Shown here: in pieces, positions 42,777 to 50,448 of the stretch
Position numbering within the stretch: the first letter of the stretch is position 1
Layout of the letters: each line of letters begins with the position of its first letter
Assembly: GCF_000420945.1 (NCBI RefSeq)
Contig: NZ_ATVX01000018.1
Coordinates: forward strand, 1-64,000
Reading direction: 5' to 3'
DNA from: Butyrivibrio sp. VCB2006
GTDB lineage: Bacteria; Bacillota; Clostridia; Lachnospirales; Lachnospiraceae
Length of the DNA stretch: 64,000 bases
Position numbers and translations under genes: made by a program
The notes under the pieces: model-generated
The model's database searches: none
Seen by the model: only the letters and a program-made list of their open reading frames with translations
What the model was told of the DNA's origin: nothing

Positions 42777-44105
42777 GTGTTTGAAAAGATTCTTATAGCT
42801 AATAGAGGTGAAGTGGCAGTCAGGGTCATAAGGGCCTGCAAAGAAATGGGAATTATGACTGTTGCGGTATACTCAGAAGCCGACAGGGATGCACTTCACG
42901 TTGAAATGGCTGATGAAAGCTATTGCATTGGAGGTCCGCTTCTTAAAGACAGCTATCTTAATATGGATGCCATTATTATGGTGGCTCTTAAAACAGGAGC
43001 TAAGGCTATTCACCCAGGATATGGCATGCTTTCTGAGAATCCGGAATTTGCCAGGCGCTGCAGAAAAGAGAACATAACCCTTATTGGCCCATCAGTAGAA
43101 GTTATGGAGAAAATGGGACAAAAAGAGGTGGCAAGAAAAATAGCAATTGATGCAGGTGTTCCGGTATCTCCTGGAAGCGACATTTTAGAAAGTTATGAGG
43201 CTGCATGCGAAGCTGCTTTTAAAATAGGGCTTCCTGTTATTCTAAAGGCCCGAAGCGGCGGCGGCGGAAAAGGTATTCGAATAGTAAGATCCATGCAGGA
43301 ACTAGAAAGAGCCTATGACCAGGTAAAAAAAGAAGCCATGAGCTCTTTTAATGATGACGCAGTCTTCATGGAAAAATACCTTGAAAATGTTAAGCATGTG
43401 GAAGTTCAGATCCTTGGAGACGTAAACGGTAAGATTCTGGTTCTTGGAGACAGAGACTGTTCTGTACAAAGGAAAAATCAAAAGCTTATTGAGGAGTGTC
43501 CTGCACCGATACTATCGGAAGACATCAGACAAAGAATGTATGAGGCATCAGTGCGGCTGGCGCATAAAGTTGGTTATGTCACAGTAGGAACAATTGAATA
43601 TCTTGTTAAAGGCCAGGATTTCTACTTCATGGAAATGAACACAAGACTTCAGGTTGAGCATTCTGTCACAGAGATGGTGTCAGGCATCGATATTGTTGAA
43701 TGGCAGATAAGAACTGCTGCGGGAGTTTCAATTTCTTTTGACCAAAAGGATGTTGGAATGGGAAGGCACGCCATAGAATGCAGAATCTGCGCCGAGAACT
43801 CTGGGGATTTCAGCCCCTCTGTTGGCAAAGTCGAAATGCTGCATATTCCGGGAGGCGTTGATGTGAGATTCGATTCAGCCCTTTATGCAAACTACGTGGT
43901 CACACCTTTCTATGATTCAATGCTGGGAAAGCTCATTGTCTGTGCGCCGTCGAGGGATGGCGCCATCAGAAAAATGAAGAGTGCTCTGTCTGAATTTGTT
44001 CTTGTAGGAGTAGATAGCAACAGGGAAATGCATATGAAATTTATGGAAAACAACAGATTTATTGTTGGCAATTATGACACTACAATCTGTCAGAAGGTCT
44101 TATAA
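42777..44105 (+). CDS. accC: Acetyl-CoA carboxylase, biotin carboxylase subunit
   Basis: AccC carboxylates biotin on AccB with ATP and bicarbonate. The 442-residue ATP-grasp enzyme begins with a GTG giving FEKILIANRGEVAVRVIRACKEM and is preceded by TTAGGAGG. It has the glycine-rich lid RSGGGGKGIR, the KNQKLIEE segment and the catalytic EMNTRLQVEH. A longer frame reaching back into fabZ lacks a ribosome binding site. accD begins on the next base after the stop. Confidence 0.96.
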   Translation: MFEKILIANRGEVAVRVIRACKEMGIMTVAVYSEADRDALHVEMADESYCIGGPLLKDSYLNMDAIIMVALKTGAKAIHPGYGMLSENPEFARRCRKENITLIGPSVEVMEKMGQKEVARKIAIDAGVPVSPGSDILESYEAACEAAFKIGLPVILKARSGGGGKGIRIVRSMQELERAYDQVKKEAMSSFNDDAVFMEKYLENVKHVEVQILGDVNGKILVLGDRDCSVQRKNQKLIEECPAPILSEDIRQRMYEASVRLAHKVGYVTVGTIEYLVKGQDFYFMEMNTRLQVEHSVTEMVSGIDIVEWQIRTAAGVSISFDQKDVGMGRHAIECRICAENSGDFSPSVGKVEMLHIPGGVDVRFDSALYANYVVTPFYDSMLGKLIVCAPSRDGAIRKMKSALSEFVLVGVDSNREMHMKFMENNRFIVGNYDTTICQKVL

Positions 44106-44948
44106 ATGGATTTAAAAAAGCTATTTTTGAAGGCAAATAACGAACTTGAAAATGATGGTAAGAGAATAAGAAGCAGAAAAGTTACCTGCAAAAAGTGTCA
44201 AAGTGTTCTTTCTGTTAAAAAGATTAGGAAAAACAGTTTTATATGCCCAGAGTGCGGCTACTATTTTCCGGTGAGAGCAAGGCGAAGAATCCTGATGATG
44301 ACTGATAACAGGACTTTTATAGAACTGGACAGGAGCATGGTTTCGACAAACATTCTTAATTTTCCCGAATATGATGATAAGTTAAGTCAAGCTACAGTCA
44401 AGAGCCGCGAAAACGAAGGTGTGATCACCGGAGTTGCGCAAATAGGAGGCTTTAAGACATGTATCTTTGCCATGGAAGGAAACTTCATGATGGGCTCTAT
44501 GGGCTCTGTAGTTGGGGAAAAGATAACCAGGCTATTTGAGTATGCAACTGATGAAAAACTTCCTGTTGTTGGGGTAACTGTCTCAGGAGGCGCAAGAATG
44601 CAGGAGGGAATGATATCTCTTATGCAAATGTCCAAGGTTTCGGCTGCTGTGAAAAGACATAGTAATAATGGAGGGCTTTATATAGTCCTCTTGACTAATC
44701 CAACCACAGGCGGAGTTGATGCAAGCTTTGCAATGCTGGGGGATATTACCTTGGCAGAACCCGGAGCCAGGGTAGGCTTTGCAGGACCAAGAGTTGTTGA
44801 GAAAACCTTAAATACGACTCTTCCCGAGAACTTTCAAAAAGCTGAAAGGGTTTTGGAATGCGGCTTTATTGATGCCATAGTTCCAAGGCAGGAACAAAAG
44901 GACTACATTGAAAAGCTTCTTAGATTCCACTTTGGGGGAACGAACTGA
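44106..44948 (+). CDS. accD: Acetyl-CoA carboxylase carboxyltransferase, beta subunit
   Basis: AccD and AccA transfer carboxyl from biotin to acetyl-CoA. The 280-residue protein has the N-terminal four-cysteine zinc ribbon (C28, C31, C47, C50), then a crotonase-fold domain with SGGARMQEG and TTGGVDASFAMLGD. AGAAGG inside accC serves as ribosome binding site. The stop and the next start share a base (TGATG). Confidence 0.96.
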   Translation: MDLKKLFLKANNELENDGKRIRSRKVTCKKCQSVLSVKKIRKNSFICPECGYYFPVRARRRILMMTDNRTFIELDRSMVSTNILNFPEYDDKLSQATVKSRENEGVITGVAQIGGFKTCIFAMEGNFMMGSMGSVVGEKITRLFEYATDEKLPVVGVTVSGGARMQEGMISLMQMSKVSAAVKRHSNNGGLYIVLLTNPTTGGVDASFAMLGDITLAEPGARVGFAGPRVVEKTLNTTLPENFQKAERVLECGFIDAIVPRQEQKDYIEKLLRFHFGGTN

Positions 44949-45718
44949 TGACTGACATTGAGATTGTTAGAAATGCAAGACTCCAGGGAAGAAGGAATGC
45001 AATTGACTATATAAATGGATGTTTTGAAAATTTTACGCCTCTTTCCGGGGACAGATATTATGGAGAGGACAGTGCTGTTATCGGAGGGATTGCTTTACTT
45101 AAGGACATTCCGGTTACTGTTATTGGAATAGAAAAGGGCAAAGATACCGAGGATCGCATATTACATAATTTTGGAAGCGCAAGACCTGAGGGGTACAGAA
45201 AGGCACTAAGACTTATGAAGCAGGCAGAAAAGTTTAAAAGACCTGTTATATGTCTGGTAGATACAGCCGGAGCATATCCTGATGTGGAATCCGAGGAAAG
45301 AGGGCAGGGAAGGGCAATTGCCGACAATCTTTATGAAATGTCAGATCTTAAAACCCCCATTTTATCTATTGTGATCGGTGAAGGTGGAAGTGGTGGAGCT
45401 CTGGCTCTTTGTCATGCTGATGAAATCTGGATGATGGAGGATGCTTATTTTAGCGTTGTTTCTCCTGAGAGTTGTTCCAATATTCTATGGAAGACTACAG
45501 ATAAGGCGGATGTTGCCGCCAAGGCACTGGGGCTATCTGCGGATAAGTTATATTGCCTTGGAATAATAGATAAAATCTGCAAAGGTAATGACCTGGAAAA
45601 GTTTTCCGAGGATATTTATAGGAGTGTCAAAAAGCTTGAGGATATTCCTATACATGAACTACTGGATAAAAGATATAACAAATTCAGAAATATTGGTTAC
45701 TACGTAGAAAACAAATAA
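44948..45718 (+). CDS. accA: Acetyl-CoA carboxylase carboxyltransferase, alpha subunit
   Basis: This 256-residue protein carries the AccA motifs GSARPEGYRKALRLMKQAEKF, DTAGAYPDVESEERGQG and IGEGGSGGALAL, which form the acetyl-CoA and biotin sites with AccD. It is shorter than E. coli AccA (about 319), lacking part of the N-terminal region, as is usual in Firmicutes. It completes the malonyl-CoA-forming enzyme. Confidence 0.95.
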   Translation: MTDIEIVRNARLQGRRNAIDYINGCFENFTPLSGDRYYGEDSAVIGGIALLKDIPVTVIGIEKGKDTEDRILHNFGSARPEGYRKALRLMKQAEKFKRPVICLVDTAGAYPDVESEERGQGRAIADNLYEMSDLKTPILSIVIGEGGSGGALALCHADEIWMMEDAYFSVVSPESCSNILWKTTDKADVAAKALGLSADKLYCLGIIDKICKGNDLEKFSEDIYRSVKKLEDIPIHELLDKRYNKFRNIGYYVENK

Positions 45719-45743
45719 TAGAACTGGATATAGGTGGTTAAGG

Positions 45744-47399
45744 ATGCCTGGATTATATACTGAGTATTACAGCGAAATATTAGATGATTATGGAAAGGTA
45801 AAGGATGTAAATATTTCTTTTCCCGAATCCTTCAATTTCGCTTACGATGTTGTAGATAGATATGCCAAAACAGAACCTGACAAATTAGCCCTTGTTCATA
45901 AAAGCACGGAGGGCGTTATTACAAGATTTACGTTTTATGAGCTTAAAAAACTATCGGATAAAACTGCTAATATGCTAAGACGTTTTGGCATATGCAGAGG
46001 CGACAGCGTAATGCTTTTACTAAAAAGAAGATATGAGTTTTGGACAAGCATCATAGCAATTCATAAGCTTGGGGCTGTGGCAATTCCAACATCTCATATG
46101 GTTTCGGAAAAGGATATAAGTGAAAGAATAAAGCTTTCGAAAGCCAAAGCTGTAATATGCGTAAACTCAGAGGATATCTGCGATAAAGTTAGAAATGCAA
46201 TTATGAATACTGATTCTTCCATTAAACAGATTGTGGTGGGAGATAAATACGACAATTGCTACAGTTTTCAGGATGAGATGGAATTGGCATCATGTCAGCT
46301 GGAAAGAGTAGAAACTAATGTCCACGATGATATGCTTTATTATTTTACTTCAGGTACTAACGGAGCTCCTAAAGCAGTCATTCATGATTATTCATATCCT
46401 CTGGCCCATATCTATACAGCCAAAAACTGGCACGGCGCAGTAGAAAACGGACTACACCTTACAGTGGCAGATTCCGGCTGGGCTAAGTCAGCGTGGGGTA
46501 AGCTCTATGGACAGTGGCTCATTGGATGTGCTGTTATGGTCTATGATTATGAGCAATTCTATGCCTGGGATATTTTGGAACTACTGGAAAAAGAAAAAGT
46601 AACTTCTTTTTGTGCTCCTCCCACTATATATAAGTATCTGGTCCTGGAAGATTTAAAAGCTTATGACCTTACTAATCTAAAACAGGTTACAACAGCTGGT
46701 GAACCTATGCCATTAGAGGTATCAGGAAGGTTTAAAGAAATGACAGGCCTTGAAGTAAGGGAAGGTTTTGGCCAGACTGAAACAGCACTTCAGATATGTA
46801 CAGCTGCAGGAGATAGTCAGGTTAAAGGTTCAATTGGAAAGGCCTCGCCTCTTTATGATGTAAGGATAGTAGATGAGGAAGGCGTTGAGGTTTCTGATGG
46901 GGAGGAAGGCGAGATAGTTCTTTTTCCTAAAAATAAGGGAATATTACCAATCGGAGTATTTAAGGGCTATCTTGGCGATAAAGAAAATTATATAAAAGCA
47001 TGGGAAGGCGGCATCTACCACACCAGGGACAGGGCGTTTAAGGACAAGGAAGGAAATTTCTTTTTCCTTGGCAGAAATGACGATGTGATCAAATCAAGCG
47101 GCTATAGGATCGGCCCTTCCGAGGTCGAAGACGTGATGATGATGCACCCGGCTGTATTTGAGTGTGCTGTAACAGGGTTTCCTTCCAAAACAAGAGGGGC
47201 AATTGTAAAAGCCAGTATTATTCTTAATAAAGGTTATAAACCAAGTAATGAACTTTCTGCAGAGATACAGCAGTTTGTAAGAGAAAGAGTAGCTATGTAC
47301 AAATATCCCAGAAAAATATGCTTTGCCACCGAGCTTCCAAGAACCTCCAATGGTAAAATCAGTAGAGCAATGATAAGAAAAACTGATTATATCAAGTAA
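45744..47399 (+). CDS. AMP-forming acyl-CoA/acyl-ACP synthetase-like protein
   Basis: The 551-residue adenylate-forming enzyme resembles medium-chain acyl-CoA synthetases: P-loop YYFTSGTNGAPKAVIH, SGWAKSAWGKLYGQW, REGFGQTE, the hinge region NDDVIKSSGYRIGPSEVED and the C-terminal NGKISR lysine. The usual YxTGD motif that binds the ribose is YHTRD; the aspartate is kept, but Gly is replaced by Arg. It starts 25 bp after accA with AGGTGG upstream and ends the operon. Inference: it may activate exogenous or branched fatty acids, possibly as primers in the absence of fabH. Confidence 0.85.
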   Translation: MPGLYTEYYSEILDDYGKVKDVNISFPESFNFAYDVVDRYAKTEPDKLALVHKSTEGVITRFTFYELKKLSDKTANMLRRFGICRGDSVMLLLKRRYEFWTSIIAIHKLGAVAIPTSHMVSEKDISERIKLSKAKAVICVNSEDICDKVRNAIMNTDSSIKQIVVGDKYDNCYSFQDEMELASCQLERVETNVHDDMLYYFTSGTNGAPKAVIHDYSYPLAHIYTAKNWHGAVENGLHLTVADSGWAKSAWGKLYGQWLIGCAVMVYDYEQFYAWDILELLEKEKVTSFCAPPTIYKYLVLEDLKAYDLTNLKQVTTAGEPMPLEVSGRFKEMTGLEVREGFGQTETALQICTAAGDSQVKGSIGKASPLYDVRIVDEEGVEVSDGEEGEIVLFPKNKGILPIGVFKGYLGDKENYIKAWEGGIYHTRDRAFKDKEGNFFFLGRNDDVIKSSGYRIGPSEVEDVMMMHPAVFECAVTGFPSKTRGAIVKASIILNKGYKPSNELSAEIQQFVRERVAMYKYPRKICFATELPRTSNGKISRAMIRKTDYIK

Positions 47400-47426
47400 A
47401 TAATAAATGATTATTATATTGATTTA

Positions 47427-47435
47427 TGCTATTAT
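47427..47435 (+). promoter_or_regulatory. Extended -10 promoter before the SDR gene
   Basis: TGCTATTAT fits TGnTATTAT and lies about 50 bp upstream of the SDR start. No good -35 box is present. Confidence 0.45.
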
Positions 47436-47483
47436 ATTTATGTTGCATACAATATTTTTGACAAAAATAAGGAGGTATGAAGA

Positions 47484-48239
47484 ATGGCAAAAACAGCTAT
47501 CATAACTGGTGGCTCAAGGGGAATTGGGGAAGCTATGTCACTTAAGCTCGGAGAACTTGGCTACAATGTAGTTATTAACTACAGAAGCGAGTCTTCCAAA
47601 GCACTTTCGGATGCAATTGCTGAAAAGCTTACAAAAGAATATGGCGTAGAAGCTCTTGTAGTTAAGGCAGATGTCAGCAAATACGAGGACTGTGAAGCTC
47701 TTGTAAAGGCTGCAATTGAGAAATTCGGCGAAAATATCGATGTACTTGTTAACAATGCTGGTATCACCAACAACTGTAACTTTATTGATATCACAAGAGA
47801 GCAGTATGAAAATGTTATCAATACTAACCTTATGAGCTTTCTTCATATGTCTCATTTGGTTCTTCCGCATATGGTTAATCATAGTAGTAAGGACGATCAG
47901 TGTTGTATCATTAATACTTCTTCAATCGGTGGACTTATCGGTGTAATAAATCAGGCTGATTACTGTACTTCAAAGGCAGGTATCATTGGCCTTACCAGAG
48001 CGCTTGCTCTTGAGTTTGCAGGAAAGGGCATAAGAGTAAATGCTATTGCTCCTGGTATGATCATGACTGACATGCTAAGAGGTGTTAACCAGGAGGAACT
48101 TAAGGCTCTTGCGGCAACTATTCCTCAGGGCTTTATTGGTGACACATCAGATATAGCCGGTGCTTTGGGATATCTTCTCACAGCCCCTTATGTAACAGGT
48201 CAGGTAATATCACCTAATGGTGGAATCGTTCAGCAGTAA
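47484..48239 (+). CDS. Short-chain dehydrogenase/reductase (FabG-like paralog)
   Basis: The 251-residue classical SDR has cofactor loop TGGSRGIG, NNAG, and Y160 and K164 in YCTSK. It resembles FabG but differs from the operon's fabG in several loops (for example MVNHSSKDDQCC before the catalytic Ser) and has its own promoter and terminator. It could be a second ketoacyl reductase or act on another carbonyl substrate. AAGGAGG lies 8 bp before the ATG. Confidence 0.85.
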   Translation: MAKTAIITGGSRGIGEAMSLKLGELGYNVVINYRSESSKALSDAIAEKLTKEYGVEALVVKADVSKYEDCEALVKAAIEKFGENIDVLVNNAGITNNCNFIDITREQYENVINTNLMSFLHMSHLVLPHMVNHSSKDDQCCIINTSSIGGLIGVINQADYCTSKAGIIGLTRALALEFAGKGIRVNAIAPGMIMTDMLRGVNQEELKALAATIPQGFIGDTSDIAGALGYLLTAPYVTGQVISPNGGIVQQ

Positions 48240-48265
48240 ATGATCACTTGGTAAAAGAAATACGA

Positions 48266-48311
48266 GGACATGCTATTTTACTGGATAAAATAGTGTGTCC
48301 TTTATTTTTTT
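48266..48311 (+). terminator. Terminator after the SDR gene
   Basis: A 15-bp stem (48266-48280 with 48286-48300, two G:T pairs) has loop CTGGA and is followed by TTTATTTTTTTT. Confidence 0.9.
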
Positions 48312-48331
48312 TACTAAATGAAAAATAAGTA

Positions 48332-48406
48332 TTGTAAACGCTTTCATAAATGTGTTATAACATTTGTAGCAAAATTACTTTTTTATGTGATTTGTAAGCG
48401 GTTACA
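48332..48406 (+). promoter_or_regulatory. uxaB promoter with two cre/LacI-type operators
   Basis: The promoter is TTGTAA (48332-48337), 18 bp, TATAAC (48356-48361). Operator 1, TGTAAACGCTTTCA (48333-48346), overlaps the -35 and fits the catabolite-responsive consensus. Operator 2, TGTAAGCGGTTACA (48393-48406), is a near-perfect palindrome in the leader just before the ribosome binding site. The centres are 60 bp apart, compatible with looping or roadblock by a LacI/CcpA-family protein. Confidence 0.7.
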
Positions 48407-48424
48407 ATTTAGGAGGATCAGGTA

Positions 48425-49924
48425 ATGGATTTATTAAACTATGATGTATTGGCGAAATCTGGCTACGAAGGCTATGTTTGCAAGGAAGCACCTGTAAGAG
48501 TTCTTCAGTTTGGTGAAGGAAACTTCATGCGTGCATTTGTTGACTACTTTTTTGATATCAGTAATGAGAAAGCTGGCTTTAATGGTAAGGTAGCTCTTGT
48601 GCAGCCTATTTCAATGGGACTTACAGAGCTTATTAACAAGCAGGAAGGCCTCTACACACTTTATCTTCGTGGAAGTGAAAACGGAGAGAAGGTAGATGCT
48701 AAGAGAGTTATTTCTGCAGTAGATTGCTGCCTTAATCCTTATGACAAGGCAGATTATGACAAGATGATGGAGATTGCAGTATCTGATGATCTTGATATCA
48801 TTGCTTCTAACACAACAGAAGCCGGTATTGCTTATGATCCTTCATGCAATTTTGAGGATGTTCCTGCTAACAGCTTCCCAGGTAAGCTTACACAGGTTCT
48901 TTTTGCAAGATATAAGGCTGGTAAGAAGGGCGTAGTTGTTCTTTCATGCGAGCTTATTGATAACAATGGTAAAGAGCTTCTTAAGTGCGTTAACCAGTAT
49001 ATTGATCAGTGGAAGCTTGAGGATGGCTTCAAGACTTGGGTTAATGAGGAGAACATTTTCTGCTCAACTCTTGTAGACAGAATCGTTCCGGGTAGAATTC
49101 GCGATGCCAGGGAAGTAGAAGAGCTTGAGAAGATCAATGGATACCACGACGAACTCATCGATGTTGGTGAGATTTTCGGTGTTTGGATCATTGAGGGACC
49201 AGATGGACTTGAGGACAGACTTCCATTCAAGAAGGCTGGCGTTAATGTTCACGTAGTTCCTGATGTTATGCCTTACAAGCATCGTAAGGTTCGTATCCTT
49301 AACGGCGCTCACACAGGTTTTGTTCTTGGTGCTTATCTTGCAGGTTTTGATATTGTACGTGATTGTATGCACAACGATAATGTTGCAGGCTTCATGAACA
49401 AGATGCTTAATGAAGAGGTTATTCCTACACTTGTAGATCATCTTGATGAGAATGATCTTAATGAGTTTGCAGCAGCAGTTAAGGATCGTTTCAACAATCC
49501 ATTCGTTAACCACGAGCTTATGTCTATTTCACTTAACTCAACAAGTAAGTGGAAGGCTAGAAATATGCCATCATTCCTTCAGTATATTGATAAGAATGGC
49601 AAGCTTCCTGTTTGCCTTACAATGTCACTTGCTGCATACATTGCTTTCTATTCAAATGACATTCAGGAACTTACAGATGCAGGACTTGTATGCAAGAGAC
49701 CAGCAGGCAATACATATACAGTAAGTGATGACAGATGGGCTCTTGAGTTTTTCTATGAGCATAAGGGAGAGTCTGAAGAGGAGCTTGTAAAGGCTGTTCT
49801 TGGCAATGAGAAGATGTGGGATCAGGATCTTAACAAGATTTCAGGTCTTACAGATGCTGTTGTAGCTGACCTTAAGAAGATCCATACAGAGGGTGCAGAG
49901 GCTGCATACGCAAGCTGTCTTTAA
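48425..49924 (+). CDS. uxaB: Tagaturonate reductase (altronate oxidoreductase)
   Basis: UxaB reduces tagaturonate to altronate with NADH in galacturonate (pectin) breakdown. The 499-residue mannitol-dehydrogenase-family protein starts its Rossmann domain with VLQFGEGNFMRAFVDYF. It has the UxaB-type VQPISMGLTELINKQEGLYTLYLRG and the catalytic K-N-H region KHRKVRILNGAHTG. The closest alternative is fructuronate reductase, but the N-terminal motif fits UxaB better. AGGAGG precedes the ATG. It is monocistronic, with two cre/LacI-like operators. No other uronate genes are in the window. Confidence 0.9.
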   Translation: MDLLNYDVLAKSGYEGYVCKEAPVRVLQFGEGNFMRAFVDYFFDISNEKAGFNGKVALVQPISMGLTELINKQEGLYTLYLRGSENGEKVDAKRVISAVDCCLNPYDKADYDKMMEIAVSDDLDIIASNTTEAGIAYDPSCNFEDVPANSFPGKLTQVLFARYKAGKKGVVVLSCELIDNNGKELLKCVNQYIDQWKLEDGFKTWVNEENIFCSTLVDRIVPGRIRDAREVEELEKINGYHDELIDVGEIFGVWIIEGPDGLEDRLPFKKAGVNVHVVPDVMPYKHRKVRILNGAHTGFVLGAYLAGFDIVRDCMHNDNVAGFMNKMLNEEVIPTLVDHLDENDLNEFAAAVKDRFNNPFVNHELMSISLNSTSKWKARNMPSFLQYIDKNGKLPVCLTMSLAAYIAFYSNDIQELTDAGLVCKRPAGNTYTVSDDRWALEFFYEHKGESEEELVKAVLGNEKMWDQDLNKISGLTDAVVADLKKIHTEGAEAAYASCL

Positions 49925-49969
49925 TTTTTGAAAATAAATATAATGTATAAAACTTCTTTTTCATTTTTT

Positions 49970-50004
49970 GAGCCTTGGAAACTATTTTCCGAGGCTCATT
50001 TTTG
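49970..50004 (+). terminator. Terminator after uxaB
   Basis: GAGCCTTGGAAA pairs with TTTCCGAGGCTC (12 bp, one G:T); the loop is CTAT and ATTTTTG follows. Confidence 0.9.
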
Positions 50005-50027
50005 TTTGGATGTCAATCCGCTAATGG

Positions 50028-50041
50028 CGCACAATTGTGCG
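50028..50041. repeat. 14-bp perfect palindrome CGCACAATTGTGCG
   Basis: It lies in the roughly 445-bp gene-free region upstream of oppA, about 230 bp before the oppA promoter. It is operator-sized. A second weaker dyad, TTAAAC-TTTA-GTTTAA (50199-50214), follows. The rest of 50042-50268 is AT-rich with no gene that I can support. Confidence 0.5.
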
Positions 50042-50268
50042 TCTTGCAAGGAAAAACAGTGATGAAATTAATATTGTTTACAATGACTTTTTTGATTCTG
50101 GTCAAAAACGATATAACAAAAATAAAATTTTTGTAAAAAAATTGTAGCAAAATTAATCAACATGGTTTATTATTGTAACAGCACAACACTTTAAACTGTT
50201 AAACTTTAGTTTAATAAAAGGTGGTTGGAGAACTTGATATTTCTAGCACTGAAGAAAATAATCCGGTA

Positions 50269-50297
50269 TTGATTTATTTTATTCAGCGTAGTATAAT
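50269..50297 (+). promoter_or_regulatory. Promoter of the opp operon
   Basis: TTGATT (50269-50274), a 17-bp spacer and consensus TATAAT (50292-50297) predict a start near 50304 and a leader of about 145 nt. I see no riboswitch consensus in that leader. Confidence 0.75.
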
Positions 50298-50448
50298 TGT
50301 ATACAGGTTTGAAAGAAAGTAGAAACAATGACGTTTTTACGGAGACTAAGAGTGGGGAACATATTCTAGTGATAAAAAGGTTATTTGTATCTTCACGATG
50401 CAGATAGCTATTTTTATATATTTTCTTATTAAAATATGGAGGAAAATT

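Noticed and set aside
47458..47463. TTGACA before the SDR gene as a -35 box
   Set aside because: A matching -10 would fall on the start codon, so it cannot drive this gene; the extended -10 upstream is preferred.
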